This document shows, piece after piece, positions 42,339 to 49,562 of a stretch of 49,562 nt of DNA (position 1 is the first letter of the stretch; each line of letters starts with the position of its first letter). Source of the stretch: Nocardia higoensis NBRC 100133 (GTDB lineage: Bacteria > Actinomycetota > Actinomycetes > Mycobacteriales > Mycobacteriaceae). Location of the stretch: the NCBI RefSeq assembly GCF_000308595.1, contig NZ_BAGA01000179.1, forward strand, positions 1 to 49,562. Reading direction: 5' to 3'. The notes beneath the pieces were generated by a model, which saw only the letters and a list, made by a program, of their open reading frames with translations, was not told the DNA's origin and did not search any database. A program made the position numbers and the translations under genes.

Positions 42339-43264
42339 TTCCCGCGCCGGTTCAGGAATGCGGCCGTCTCCTCGTAGACCCGGTGGTACTCGGGGAGCCA
42401 GGAGAAGTGCTGGACGAAGCCGTGGCCCGCGCCCTGGTACCGGCTGACCGTGGCGTCGACGCCCGCCTCGGCCAGGCGCTTGCCGTACAGCTCGCCCTCG
42501 TCGCGCATCGGGTCGTATTCGCCGGTGACGATCAGCGCGGGCGGCAGACCCGTCAGATCGGCCCGCTTGATCGGCGAGACCAGCGGATCGGCCGGATCGG
42601 CGCCGCTGTCGAGGTAGAAGGCGTTGAACGGCTTCAGGCCCGCGGTCTCCAGGCCGTATCCCGTGGCGTTCTCGCGCAACGAGGCGTACCGGTCGACGTC
42701 GAAGTCGAGATCCAGCGACGGGTAGTAGAGCACCTGATGGGTGATGCGGTCGAAGCCCGCGTCGTGGGCCATCGCGGTGACCGCGGCGACGAAGGTGCCG
42801 CCGGAGCTGTCACCGGCCAGGGCGAGGGTCTCGCCGTTCCATCCGAGCCGCGCGGCGTTGTCGGCCGCCCAGCGCACCACCGCGTAGCAGTCCTCGAGAC
42901 CGGCCGGGAACGCCGCTTCGGGTGCGCGGCGGTAGCCGACGGAGACCACGCGAAGCCCGGTCTCCTTCGCCAGATTTCGTGCGATGTGGTCGTGGGTCTC
43001 CAGGCTGCCGAGGAAGAACGCGCCGCCGTGGAAGTAGATCAGCAGACCGTAGGCGTCGGCGTCGGCAGGGGTGTAGATGCGCACCGGCACCCCGCCCGCC
43101 GAAGTGGGCACCACCGTGTCCTCGACGGCACGCAGCGGCAGCCGCTGGTCGAGCGGGGCGACCTCGGACTCCTCACCGGCGCGCATGGCGACCGGGTCGA
43201 GCGGACCGTCCGGCGGGGCGGGCAGGGTGGCGAGGATTTCGGCGATCTTCGGATGCAATGGCAT
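42335..43264 (-). CDS. Alpha/beta hydrolase of the hormone-sensitive-lipase family
   Basis: 309 residues. HGGAFF oxyanion motif (79-84), nucleophile S153 in GDSSGG, acid in GEYDPMRDEGE and His in GAGHGFVQ: a complete HSL-type carboxylesterase triad. It follows the flavin monooxygenase by 15 bases and overlaps the MBL gene. It probably opens an ester or lactone intermediate. Confidence 0.92.
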   Translation of the reverse strand: MPLHPKIAEILATLPAPPDGPLDPVAMRAGEESEVAPLDQRLPLRAVEDTVVPTSAGGVPVRIYTPADADAYGLLIYFHGGAFFLGSLETHDHIARNLAKETGLRVVSVGYRRAPEAAFPAGLEDCYAVVRWAADNAARLGWNGETLALAGDSSGGTFVAAVTAMAHDAGFDRITHQVLYYPSLDLDFDVDRYASLRENATGYGLETAGLKPFNAFYLDSGADPADPLVSPIKRADLTGLPPALIVTGEYDPMRDEGELYGKRLAEAGVDATVSRYQGAGHGFVQHFSWLPEYHRVYEETAAFLNRRGK

Positions 43265-43279
43265 GGCGTGAGCTCGTCC

Positions 43280-44398
43280 TTACTTCGCGGTCGCGGGGGT
43301 CTTCTGACCGGGGAAGACCTCGTCGACCTCTTCTTCGGTCCAGCCCTGACGGGAGATGCGCTGCAGTTCGTCGGTCACCGGCTTGCGGGTCGCCTGGTAG
43401 GCGGCCAGGGCCTGCTCGACCGAATCGGCCTCGCGCAGCGCGTCGGCGAGCGCGCCGGCGTCCATGATCGCCGAGTTCGCGCCCTGCCCCTGGTGGTGCA
43501 GCATCGAGTGCGCGGCGTCGCCGACCAGCACGACGGAATCCGAATGCCAGGTGTCGACCGGGTCGATGTCGTAGACCGCGCGCACGTTCACGGTGTCCAT
43601 ATCCAGGTTGCGCGCGATGTTCACGATGCGCTCGTCGAAGCCGGCCACGGTCGCGACGATGTCGTCCTTGGTGACGTTCGGCGCCCAGGTGCTGTCGGGG
43701 CACAGGGCGGTGATGTCGAAGGAGACCTGACCGCGATGGCGCAGCGGCAGCAGGTACACCTTCGTGCCACGGCCGATGTACATGCGCAGGTTGTCGTCGA
43801 CGACCATGCCGTAGGCGTCGTCGGCGGAGATGACCGCGCGGTAGGCGTGCTCGCCGGAGAACACCGGGCCCTTGTCGCTGAACAGCTGCTGACGCACCAC
43901 CGACTTGATGCCGTCCGCACCGACCACCAGATCGGCTTCGGCGGTCACGCCGTTGGCGAAGGTCAGCACGGAGCGGTCACCGCGATCCTCCACCTTCTCG
44001 AGCTTGTGGCCCAGCCGCACCATGCCCTCGGGCAGCACACCCAGCAGCGCGTCGATGAAGTCGCCGCGGTGGATCAGGTGGGTCGTGGTCGGCTCGGCGT
44101 AGTCGTCGATCCCCGGCCACGAATCCCGCATGATCTGCTCACCGGTGGCGGTGAGGATCTCGAAGTAGTCGCTGGGCGAGCTGACCTTCGCAATCGCGTC
44201 GAAGATCCCCCACTGCCGGAAACGGTCCATGGTGGACGGACGCAGGCCGATGCCCGCGCCGACCTCGCGGATCTCGGTGGCACGCTCGTAGACGGTGACC
44301 TCGGCGCCGAGCAGGCTCAGTGCCTTGGCCGCCGCCGCGCCGGCGTAGCCCGCGCCGACGATGGCGATCTTCAGGTTCTTCAGATCCGACGAGTGCAT
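43280..44398 (-). CDS. FAD-dependent aromatic/heteroaromatic monooxygenase
   Basis: 372-residue class A flavin hydroxylase (salicylate hydroxylase / 6-hydroxynicotinate 3-monooxygenase type). IAIVGAGYAGAAAAKAL for FAD at the N terminus, VVGADGIKSVVR (DG motif), and VVLVGDAAHSMLHHQGQGAN for FAD/NAD(P)H in the C-terminal third. It likely introduces a phenolic OH or performs an oxidative decarboxylation that leads to ring cleavage. It sits between the phosphotriesterase-family pair and the hydrolases. Confidence 0.9.
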   Translation of the reverse strand: MHSSDLKNLKIAIVGAGYAGAAAAKALSLLGAEVTVYERATEIREVGAGIGLRPSTMDRFRQWGIFDAIAKVSSPSDYFEILTATGEQIMRDSWPGIDDYAEPTTTHLIHRGDFIDALLGVLPEGMVRLGHKLEKVEDRGDRSVLTFANGVTAEADLVVGADGIKSVVRQQLFSDKGPVFSGEHAYRAVISADDAYGMVVDDNLRMYIGRGTKVYLLPLRHRGQVSFDITALCPDSTWAPNVTKDDIVATVAGFDERIVNIARNLDMDTVNVRAVYDIDPVDTWHSDSVVLVGDAAHSMLHHQGQGANSAIMDAGALADALREADSVEQALAAYQATRKPVTDELQRISRQGWTEEEVDEVFPGQKTPATAK

Positions 44399-44479
44399 GG
44401 TTCTTCTCTCTGGGCGGGCGCGGCATTGCGCCGAAGTGGATTTCGCGGGCTCGACCGGGCGGATCGAGTCGCGCAGGGC

Positions 44480-45442
44480 TCAGTTCTGAATGGTCAGGAA
44501 GTCGGCGGGGTTGTCGACGAAGATGGTCTTGATGGTGGCTTCGTCGAGGCCGGCTTCGCGCAGGTCGGGGATCAGGTCTTCGAAGATGTAGTTCACGGTG
44601 TGGCCCTTCACGCCGGGCCAGCCGAGCGGGCTGCAGTTCGCGTCGGCCGAGGCCAGCGCCTTGTCCAGGTGGCCCGCGCCGAGGAAGCGCAGGAAATGGT
44701 CGAGGCGCTCCTTGCGGGGCCGCGCCCAGAACGGCGGGTCCTCGAGCTCGGTCTCGTAGCCGAAGGTGTCGAAGCCGACCCGGCCGCCTTGCTCGGCGAT
44801 CCAGGTGTCGCGGGTCTTCTCGGCGTTGACGCCGTCGTCGACGTGGCCGAAGAGCACGCGATCCAGCGGCAGTTCTTCTTCGTGGAAGATCGCGATGGCG
44901 TTCTCGGCGTCGATGGCCAGGTGGGTCAGGATCGGCACGCCGGTCTCGCGGGCGGCGCGGGCGGCGGCGCGGTAGATGCGCTTGTCCAGCTCGGTCATCC
45001 GGCCGCCGCGGCTCACGCCGACCTTGATGACGCCCGCGCGACTGCCGGTGTCGCCGATGCCGACGGTGATCTCGTGGACGAAGTGCTCGGTCAGGTACTC
45101 CACGCTCGCGCGCTCGAAGAACGGCAGCGCGGTGTCACCGCCGACGAAGCCGGTGCAGGCCACGATGTGCACGCCGGTCTTGGCCGACAGCGACTTGTAG
45201 TAGTCGACGTCGCGGCCGTTGCAGATGCCGGTCACGTCGACGAAGGTGCCGCCGCCGTATTCGTGGAACTTGCGCAGCTTCGGGACGGTCTCCTCGTAGC
45301 GCTGCTCGGGGGTCTTCCACCACTTGGTGTCCAGTTCGGATCCGGGCATGCCGTATCCGACATGCTCGTGGACAGCCACGATGCCCAGCTCTTCGGTCGG
45401 GATCGGCCCCAGGACCGTGTTCACTCTCGACACAACATTCAC
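44480..45442 (-). CDS. Phosphotriesterase-family amidohydrolase (lactonase-like), metal site intact
   Basis: 320 residues, binuclear-metal TIM-barrel hydrolase. All expected ligands are seen: H25-E-H27, bridging K140 (GVIKVGVS), H174 (ILTHLA), H200 (LFGHVDD) and D267 (ASADAN). Family members hydrolyse lactones and phosphotriesters; a lactone of a cleaved ring would fit the operon. GGAGAAGG precedes ATG 45442. It lies 43 bases behind a clear paralogue (45486-46463), pointing to tandem duplication followed by divergence. Confidence 0.92.
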   Translation of the reverse strand: MNVVSRVNTVLGPIPTEELGIVAVHEHVGYGMPGSELDTKWWKTPEQRYEETVPKLRKFHEYGGGTFVDVTGICNGRDVDYYKSLSAKTGVHIVACTGFVGGDTALPFFERASVEYLTEHFVHEITVGIGDTGSRAGVIKVGVSRGGRMTELDKRIYRAAARAARETGVPILTHLAIDAENAIAIFHEEELPLDRVLFGHVDDGVNAEKTRDTWIAEQGGRVGFDTFGYETELEDPPFWARPRKERLDHFLRFLGAGHLDKALASADANCSPLGWPGVKGHTVNYIFEDLIPDLREAGLDEATIKTIFVDNPADFLTIQN

Positions 45443-45485
45443 CTTCTCCGAAAGTCGGGGTTCGATGGTCGTCGGTAGTCGCGCC

Positions 45486-46463
45486 TCAGCGCACCGACAG
45501 CAGCTCGCGCGGGTTGTCCGCCAGGATCCGCCGGACGTCCTCGTCGCCGAGCCCCTGCGCGGTGAGCAGGGGGACGAAGCCGGTCAGGACGTAGCTGTAG
45601 GGCAGCTCGCGGCCGGGGCCACCCTTGGCGACGCCGATCGCGTTGGCGGACAACAGGATCCGATTCCCGTGCCCGGCCTCGACCAGTTCGCGCACCAGGG
45701 CGGCGCGCTCGGCGTCGGTGACGTGGTCGTCGCCTTCGGAGCCGATGTTGTCCAGCGCGACGTAGGCGCCGCGGCGGGCGACCTCGAGCGCGGCGCCGGC
45801 GGCGACCGCGTCGGTGCGATCGAGGCCGCCGACGAGCACCCGGTCGGCGGGCAGCTTTTCGTCGAGAACGATGTCGAGGTCGTGCACGGCATCGGCGCCG
45901 TAGCGGATCGAGACCGCGACGCCGGTGGCCAGCGCGGTTCTGGCCGCGCCGCGGAACAGGCTCTCGTCGGTCGCGGTCATGCCCTCGCGGGTCGCGGTGG
46001 TGGTCACCAGGCCCGCGGCGCCACGGCGCTCCACGCGGGGGACCACCATGCCCTCGGTGATCTCCTTGGTGAACAGGTCGGCGAATTTCTCGGCAGGCCA
46101 CGGGGTGGGCGGGTTGGTCTGCGGGGTCAGGAAGTAGCCGCCGAGCAGGGCCTCCGGACCCATGCCGGTCGAGGCGACGATGTGCACGCCGGTCGCGCGG
46201 GCGAGGGTTTCGTAGAGCCGGACGTCGCGGCCGTGGAACATGCCGGTGCTGTCGACGATCGTCCCGCCGCCGGCGGCGCGGAACTCGCGCAGCTTCCCGG
46301 CCAGGATCTCGAAGATCTCGGCGCGGTCGATGGTGACGTCGAAGGCGTATTCCGCGCCGGGAACCACCGACAGCAGCGCCTCGTGCACGGCGACGATGCC
46401 CAGTTCGTCCGCGGGCACGGGGCCGAGAATGGTGTTCACGGTGGTGGCAGTGCGGTCGCCCAT
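45486..46463 (-). CDS. Phosphotriesterase-family paralogue with lost metal ligands (predicted pseudoenzyme)
   Basis: 325 residues, colinear with the gene at 44480: same N terminus (VNTILGPVPADELGIVAVHE) and same C terminus (DNPRELLSV). Compared with that gene, H27 stays, but the second His is A29, the lysine is T154, and the two later histidines are R187 and G213. The catalytic Asp is N274. Only one of six ligands is left, so metal hydrolysis is improbable. The frame is otherwise intact. It is the first gene of the nine-gene operon and faces the TetR gene. It may be a structural or regulatory partner of the active copy. Start at ATG 46463, AAGGA about ten bases upstream. Confidence 0.85.
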   Translation of the reverse strand: MGDRTATTVNTILGPVPADELGIVAVHEALLSVVPGAEYAFDVTIDRAEIFEILAGKLREFRAAGGGTIVDSTGMFHGRDVRLYETLARATGVHIVASTGMGPEALLGGYFLTPQTNPPTPWPAEKFADLFTKEITEGMVVPRVERRGAAGLVTTTATREGMTATDESLFRGAARTALATGVAVSIRYGADAVHDLDIVLDEKLPADRVLVGGLDRTDAVAAGAALEVARRGAYVALDNIGSEGDDHVTDAERAALVRELVEAGHGNRILLSANAIGVAKGGPGRELPYSYVLTGFVPLLTAQGLGDEDVRRILADNPRELLSVR

Positions 46464-46593
46464 CACTGGCTGTTCCTTTCGGCGCCGGCGCGCGAGCTCG
46501 CGCCGGAATGGTTCTGATCGGGCAGGTTCTTCTGTTCGGGCAGTCGGCCCGAAACTTCTCGGCACGCCGGGCCCATGGGCCGGAGGCCGGCAA

Positions 46594-46607
46594 GTGACTG
46601 CGGTCAC
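46594..46607. promoter_or_regulatory. GTGA-N6-TCAC motif (Crp/GlxR-like)
   Basis: GTGACTGCGGTCAC, five-base symmetrical arms. Third copy of this pattern located in a promoter region in the window, 131 bases before the first gene of the nine-gene operon. Confidence 0.5.
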
Positions 46608-46647
46608 GCCGTCCCTGTGAACGGTGCCATATCGCCTTACATAGTGT

Positions 46648-46671
46648 CAAGTAAATGTCTTGCAAGTAAAT
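46648..46671. promoter_or_regulatory. Direct repeat CAAGTAAAT with CTTGCAAG palindrome (probable TetR operator)
   Basis: CAAGTAAAT occurs at 46648-46656 and 46663-46671, a 15-base period. A CTTGCAAG palindrome is at 46659-46666. A minus-strand TTGACA (46645-46650) overlaps the first repeat. Position between divergent genes suits autoregulation by the TetR protein at 46827. Confidence 0.55.
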
Positions 46672-46826
46672 CTACCTTCTTCGGCGCACAAGATCAGCTC
46701 CGGGTGCCCGGGAACCTCGATGCCCGAGACGCGGCTTTTCTTGACGACGCGTGAAGAGACCAGGCTGGGTGTCCGCCCGGCACCCGGCGGGTACGCACCG
46801 TCAACGAGGTGCTCTACGCTCACAGA

Positions 46827-47441
46827 ATGGCGACGCTTCGCAAGGCCCAGAAGGAGATGACGCGCAAGCTCCTGCTCGACACCGGCCTGGAACTGTTCGC
46901 GGCCAAAGGCTATGCGGCGACCACCATCGACGACATCGCGTCGGCGGCGGGCACCACGCGAGTCACCTTCTACGCCTATTTCCCCTCGAAGGTCGACCTG
47001 ATGAAGGCGCTCATCACCGAGCGGCTCAATGCCGAACTCGGCCGGGTCCCTTCCGTCGAGCACGGGTCGACCGCCCGCGAGCTGGTCTCGGTGGTCGAGG
47101 ACGGATCACGGGAACGGATCCGCGCCTGGCTCGAGCTCACCGCGAAGCGCTGGACGACGATCCGCCCCTACACCACAACGGCTTTCGAAGCCGCCGCCGT
47201 CGATCCGGAGATCCGGGCACTGTTCGGCGAGTGGCTGGACGAGACCATCGGCGACATCCAGGACGGACTCGACACCGCCGACCGCTTTCCCGCCCGCACC
47301 AGACGCTTCCGCAGCGTCCTCGCGATGACCCAGCTCGACCACGTCGCCCGCAACTGGACGCCGGGACACTGGGGCGTCGAACACGACGAGATGCTCGACG
47401 TCCTCACCGAGAGCTGGTTCGGCGTCATCGGCAGGCACTGA
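46827..47441 (+). CDS. TetR-family transcriptional regulator
   Basis: 204 residues from ATG 46827 (MATLRKAQ). A GTG at 46809 would add six residues. Neither has a good ribosome-binding site, so a leaderless transcript beginning at the ATG is possible. HTH at about 10-55, ending AGTTRVTFYAYFPSKVDLM. The effector domain contains RWTTIRPYTTTAFE. Divergent from the nine-gene operon, which it probably represses via the repeats at 46648. Confidence 0.9.
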   Translation: MATLRKAQKEMTRKLLLDTGLELFAAKGYAATTIDDIASAAGTTRVTFYAYFPSKVDLMKALITERLNAELGRVPSVEHGSTARELVSVVEDGSRERIRAWLELTAKRWTTIRPYTTTAFEAAAVDPEIRALFGEWLDETIGDIQDGLDTADRFPARTRRFRSVLAMTQLDHVARNWTPGHWGVEHDEMLDVLTESWFGVIGRH

Positions 47442-47466
47442 GCAGCGCGCCGGGGCGCCCCGCCGC

Positions 47467-48387
47467 TCACGGTCGGGCGGCGTCGAACAGAACCTGACGC
47501 AGCCAGGCGATGAAGTGCGCGTCACCCAGATGCGGATTCCAGACCATGTCGATCCCCAGGGCGGGGATCGGGAACGGGAACTCCTCGATGCGCAGATCGA
47601 CGAGCGCGCGCATGGCATCGGCGACCCGATAGCGCAGCAGCGCCACACCGCCCGCCTGGGCGACCAGGTACGGGACGAGCAGGAAGTCGGAGATCAGCCG
47701 GCCGACGCGATAGGAGACGCCCTTCTCGTCGAGCACCCCGTACGGGAACACCCGCCGCTCGCTGTCGACCACGACATGCGCGAGCGTGGTGATCAGATCG
47801 AGCGCGCTCGCTTCCGGCGCGCTGTCCGCCGAGGCCACCACCACGCATCGATCGTCGTAGAGGCGTTCGCGCGGGTGCGGGGAGGCGAACGCCTCGGAGA
47901 CGAGCACGACGTCGACGCCGTTCTCGGTGAAGGTCGACTCGGTCGGCACGGTGATCGTGCGCAGGCGCAGGGTCGCGTGCGGCGCACGCTCGGCGACCAG
48001 GCGCGCCAATCGCGGCCCCAGGACGAAGGCGGTACTGGTGGTCATGGCGACGGTGATGACCCGGCGATCCGTCGCCGGATCGAAACCGGGAAAGTTCACC
48101 ACGTCCGCGGTCTGCCGGAGCACCGTCCGCAGCGGGGCGATCAACTGCAAGGCTCGCGGGGTCAAGGTGACGCTGCTGCCCTGCCGGACCAGCAGGTCGT
48201 CGCCGAACAGTCGTCGCATGCGCCCGAGCGCGTGACTCATCGCGGGCTGGGAGAGGCCGACGCGCTCGGCGGCCCTGGTCACCGACCGCTCCTCCAGCAC
48301 CGCGAGCAGGGGCACCAGCAGGTTGAGGTTGACCGACGCCAGCCGATCCAACCCCGAACCCGTGGTGCTCCCGTCCTCGTCGCTCAT
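47467..48387 (-). CDS. LysR-family transcriptional regulator
   Basis: 306 residues from ATG 48387. N-terminal winged HTH is clear (LLAVLEERSVTRAAERVGLS, then QPAMSHALGRMRRLFGDDLL), followed by the periplasmic-binding-like sensor domain (FPFPIPALGIDMVWNPHLGD near the end), as in NodD/PcaQ-like activators of aromatic pathways. Unusually for LysR it is co-directional with, and 11 bases after, the FAD reductase gene instead of divergent. It converges with the TetR gene, 25 bases apart. Confidence 0.92.
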   Translation of the reverse strand: MSDEDGSTTGSGLDRLASVNLNLLVPLLAVLEERSVTRAAERVGLSQPAMSHALGRMRRLFGDDLLVRQGSSVTLTPRALQLIAPLRTVLRQTADVVNFPGFDPATDRRVITVAMTTSTAFVLGPRLARLVAERAPHATLRLRTITVPTESTFTENGVDVVLVSEAFASPHPRERLYDDRCVVVASADSAPEASALDLITTLAHVVVDSERRVFPYGVLDEKGVSYRVGRLISDFLLVPYLVAQAGGVALLRYRVADAMRALVDLRIEEFPFPIPALGIDMVWNPHLGDAHFIAWLRQVLFDAARP

Positions 48388-48398
48388 CGCGACGAACC

Positions 48399-49553
48399 TT
48401 ACGCGGCGGCCCTGCTCAGGCGACGCAGCCGGGGAATCGGGATCCGGTAGTTCAGCGCGGCGGCCACACCGGATCCGTCCTCGTGCGACCAGCGCATCAG
48501 CGCCGGACCACCGTGCTCGCCTTCCACGAACGAGGGCGGACCGTCGATCGGCATATACCCCACCGCCTTGAGCGCGAGTCCGAACTGCTCGGTCCAGAAG
48601 TACGGCTGGAACTCGAGCGGGGCCGCCTGCCCGCCCCGGACGAGCGCCGCCGCGGCTACCTTGGCCTGCTCGATCGCGCTGCTCCACAACGGGATTCGCC
48701 GCATGCCGTGCGGCGTCGGGAACACCGCCAGGTCACCTACCGCCGCGATCTCCGGACGGACCAGACCGCGGGAGTCGACCTGGACGACACCATTGGTCGT
48801 CAGGCCGGTCTCCCCCAGCCACTCCGTATTGGGGATGTCGCCGACAGCGCTCACCACGAGCTCGGCCTCGAGGACAGCGCCTTCGTCGAGGACCACACGC
48901 GTACTGCCGCCGCGCTCGGCTATCCGCGCCGAGCGGGTCTCCACCAGGGTGAGGCCGCGTTCCAGGGCAGCCTCGACGAAGACGCCGGCCAGATACTCGC
49001 CCAACTGCGCGACCAGCGGCACACCCTGGGACACGAGCGTCACCTGACAGCCCGCGGCCAGACAGCCCGAGGCGATCTCCATGCCGAGCGCACCGCCGCC
49101 CACCACGATCACCGACGGTCTGCCGGTCAGGCGTTCGCGCAGGGCCAACGCGTCGTCGAGACCGCGCAGGGTGAACTCACCGGGCAGGTCGGACAACCGC
49201 CGGGCGCGCGAACCGGTCGCGATCACCAGCCGGTCGTACGGCAGGTCGGTGCCGTCGTCGAGGGAGACCCGCCGCTTCTCCACATCCAGGCCTCGAGCCC
49301 GCACGCCGAGAAGCTCTTTCGCGCCGTGCGTGGTGGGCGGCAGTTCGTGCGAGGACATGCCCTCACCCTCGAGCAACAGCGCCTTCGACAGCGCCGGGCG
49401 GCTGTACGCCGCGTGCGTCTCGTCGCCGACAATGGTGAGTTCGCCGTCGAAGCCTGCGTCCCGCAGCGAGTCCGCCGCGGTCAGCCCGGCGATCCCGTTG
49501 CCGACCACGACGACGCGCCGAATCCCCGCCGCCTCCGGCCCCTGACCGCTCAT
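48399..49553 (-). CDS. FAD-dependent ferredoxin reductase
   Basis: 384-residue oxygenase-coupled NAD(P)H:ferredoxin reductase (BenC/CamA-like flavoprotein fold). VVVVGNGIAGLTAADSL binds FAD, VIVVGGGALGMEIASG binds NAD(P)H, and AAVGDLAVF closes the FAD site. The C-terminal reductase domain ends LRRLSRAAA. ATG 49553 is only nine bases from the window edge, so its ribosome-binding site and any upstream gene, possibly the cognate ferredoxin or oxygenase, are not seen. Could serve the P450 ferredoxin of this region. Confidence 0.88.
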   Translation of the reverse strand: MSGQGPEAAGIRRVVVVGNGIAGLTAADSLRDAGFDGELTIVGDETHAAYSRPALSKALLLEGEGMSSHELPPTTHGAKELLGVRARGLDVEKRRVSLDDGTDLPYDRLVIATGSRARRLSDLPGEFTLRGLDDALALRERLTGRPSVIVVGGGALGMEIASGCLAAGCQVTLVSQGVPLVAQLGEYLAGVFVEAALERGLTLVETRSARIAERGGSTRVVLDEGAVLEAELVVSAVGDIPNTEWLGETGLTTNGVVQVDSRGLVRPEIAAVGDLAVFPTPHGMRRIPLWSSAIEQAKVAAAALVRGGQAAPLEFQPYFWTEQFGLALKAVGYMPIDGPPSFVEGEHGGPALMRWSHEDGSGVAAALNYRIPIPRLRRLSRAAA

Positions 49554-49562
49554 GCGGTGTCG

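Larger units (their letters stand above)
46464..46826. other. Divergent control region of the nine-gene operon and TetR gene
   Basis: 363 gene-free bases. From left to right: the ribosome-binding site of the paralogue, a Crp-like motif at 46594, an AT-rich stretch at about 46630-46680 with TTGACA (minus strand, complement of 46645-46650) and the 9-bp direct repeats at 46648, then GC-rich sequence to the TetR start. This is where the operon promoter should lie. No gene-like frame is convincing. Confidence 0.6.

Noticed and set aside
42323..45478. A plus-strand open frame of about 1050 codons opposite the hydrolase/FMO/phosphotriesterase genes
   Set aside because: Antisense shadow caused by high GC at third positions: composition is Arg/Gly/Val/His-rich, no domain is seen, and all genes on the other strand have clear active-site motifs.
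47452..47461. GGGGCGCCCC palindrome between the TetR and LysR genes as a terminator
   Set aside because: Only ten bases without loop or T-run; short GC palindromes are common in this DNA.
1..49562. CRISPR arrays, tRNA or rRNA genes, transposases, integrases, att sites
   Set aside because: Looked for regularly spaced repeats, tRNA-like arms and DDE/tyrosine-recombinase motifs; none could be supported by eye.

Overview
The window is high-GC actinobacterial DNA, most likely from a Nocardia/Rhodococcus/Gordonia-type member of the Mycobacteriales. The main reasons are a complete-looking yrbEAB-mceABCDE(F) import operon, an FprB-type ferredoxin/ferredoxin reductase fusion, mycothiol-synthase-like tandem GNAT architecture, many ATGA/GTGA overlaps and GTG starts, and a dense load of CoA-ester catabolic genes. 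No rRNA, tRNA, CRISPR array, insertion sequence or phage gene was seen.

Layout. (1) 1-7457, minus strand: an MCE lipid-import operon (two YrbE permeases, MceA-E, and MceF cut by the window edge). (2) 7785-12308 minus and 12453-16478 plus: a divergent catabolic block. It holds a CoA ligase, a GNAT protein, an enoyl-CoA hydratase and a Rieske reductase on one side, and an SDR, a TetR regulator, a Rieske oxygenase and an acyl-CoA dehydrogenase on the other. (3) 16663-25924 minus: a fused double-domain CaiB/BaiF CoA-transferase, an aldehyde dehydrogenase, an Ltp2-like aldolase/thiolase with its DUF35 partner, an NTF2-like protein, a thiolase-like protein and an FprB-like reductase. (4) 26121-32857 plus: a shrunken phosphotransferase-like ORF, a thiolase, then SDR - [3Fe-4S] ferredoxin - cytochrome P450 - TetR - aldehyde dehydrogenase. 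This is a terminal-oxidation set like the terp operon (alcohol DH, aldehyde DH, P450, ferredoxin). (5) 33091-37064: a very large kinase-like/ATPase/LuxR regulator and an orphan DUF35 protein. (6) 37086-46463 minus: a probable nine-gene operon with two phosphotriesterase-family proteins, a flavin monooxygenase, three different hydrolases and a pcaF-pcaI-pcaJ beta-ketoadipate end module, divergent from a TetR gene. (7) 47467-49553 minus: a LysR regulator and an FAD-dependent ferredoxin reductase.

How it may work together (inference). The MCE system imports a hydrophobic, probably alicyclic, terpenoid or steroid-like acid or its precursor. P450/ferredoxin, SDR and ALDH oxidise a methyl or alcohol group to an acid. 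FadD makes the CoA ester, the Rieske oxygenase/reductase hydroxylates, and acyl-CoA dehydrogenase, hydratase, SDR and thiolase or aldolase steps shorten it. The nine-gene operon looks like a second, ring-cleavage/lactone branch ending at 3-oxoadipyl-CoA.

Main unusual signals. A shared 17-bp operator ATCTAA-N5-TTAGAT lies in front of five transcription units around one TetR gene. A phosphotriesterase paralogue has lost almost all metal ligands and sits next to an intact one. A giant PknK-like regulator lacks both catalytic lysines of its kinase domain. The shrunken phosphotransferase-like ORF has no catalytic core. The fused CaiB/BaiF protein carries an N-terminal tandem hexapeptide repeat and one altered catalytic residue. 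All reading is by eye; no similarity search was run.
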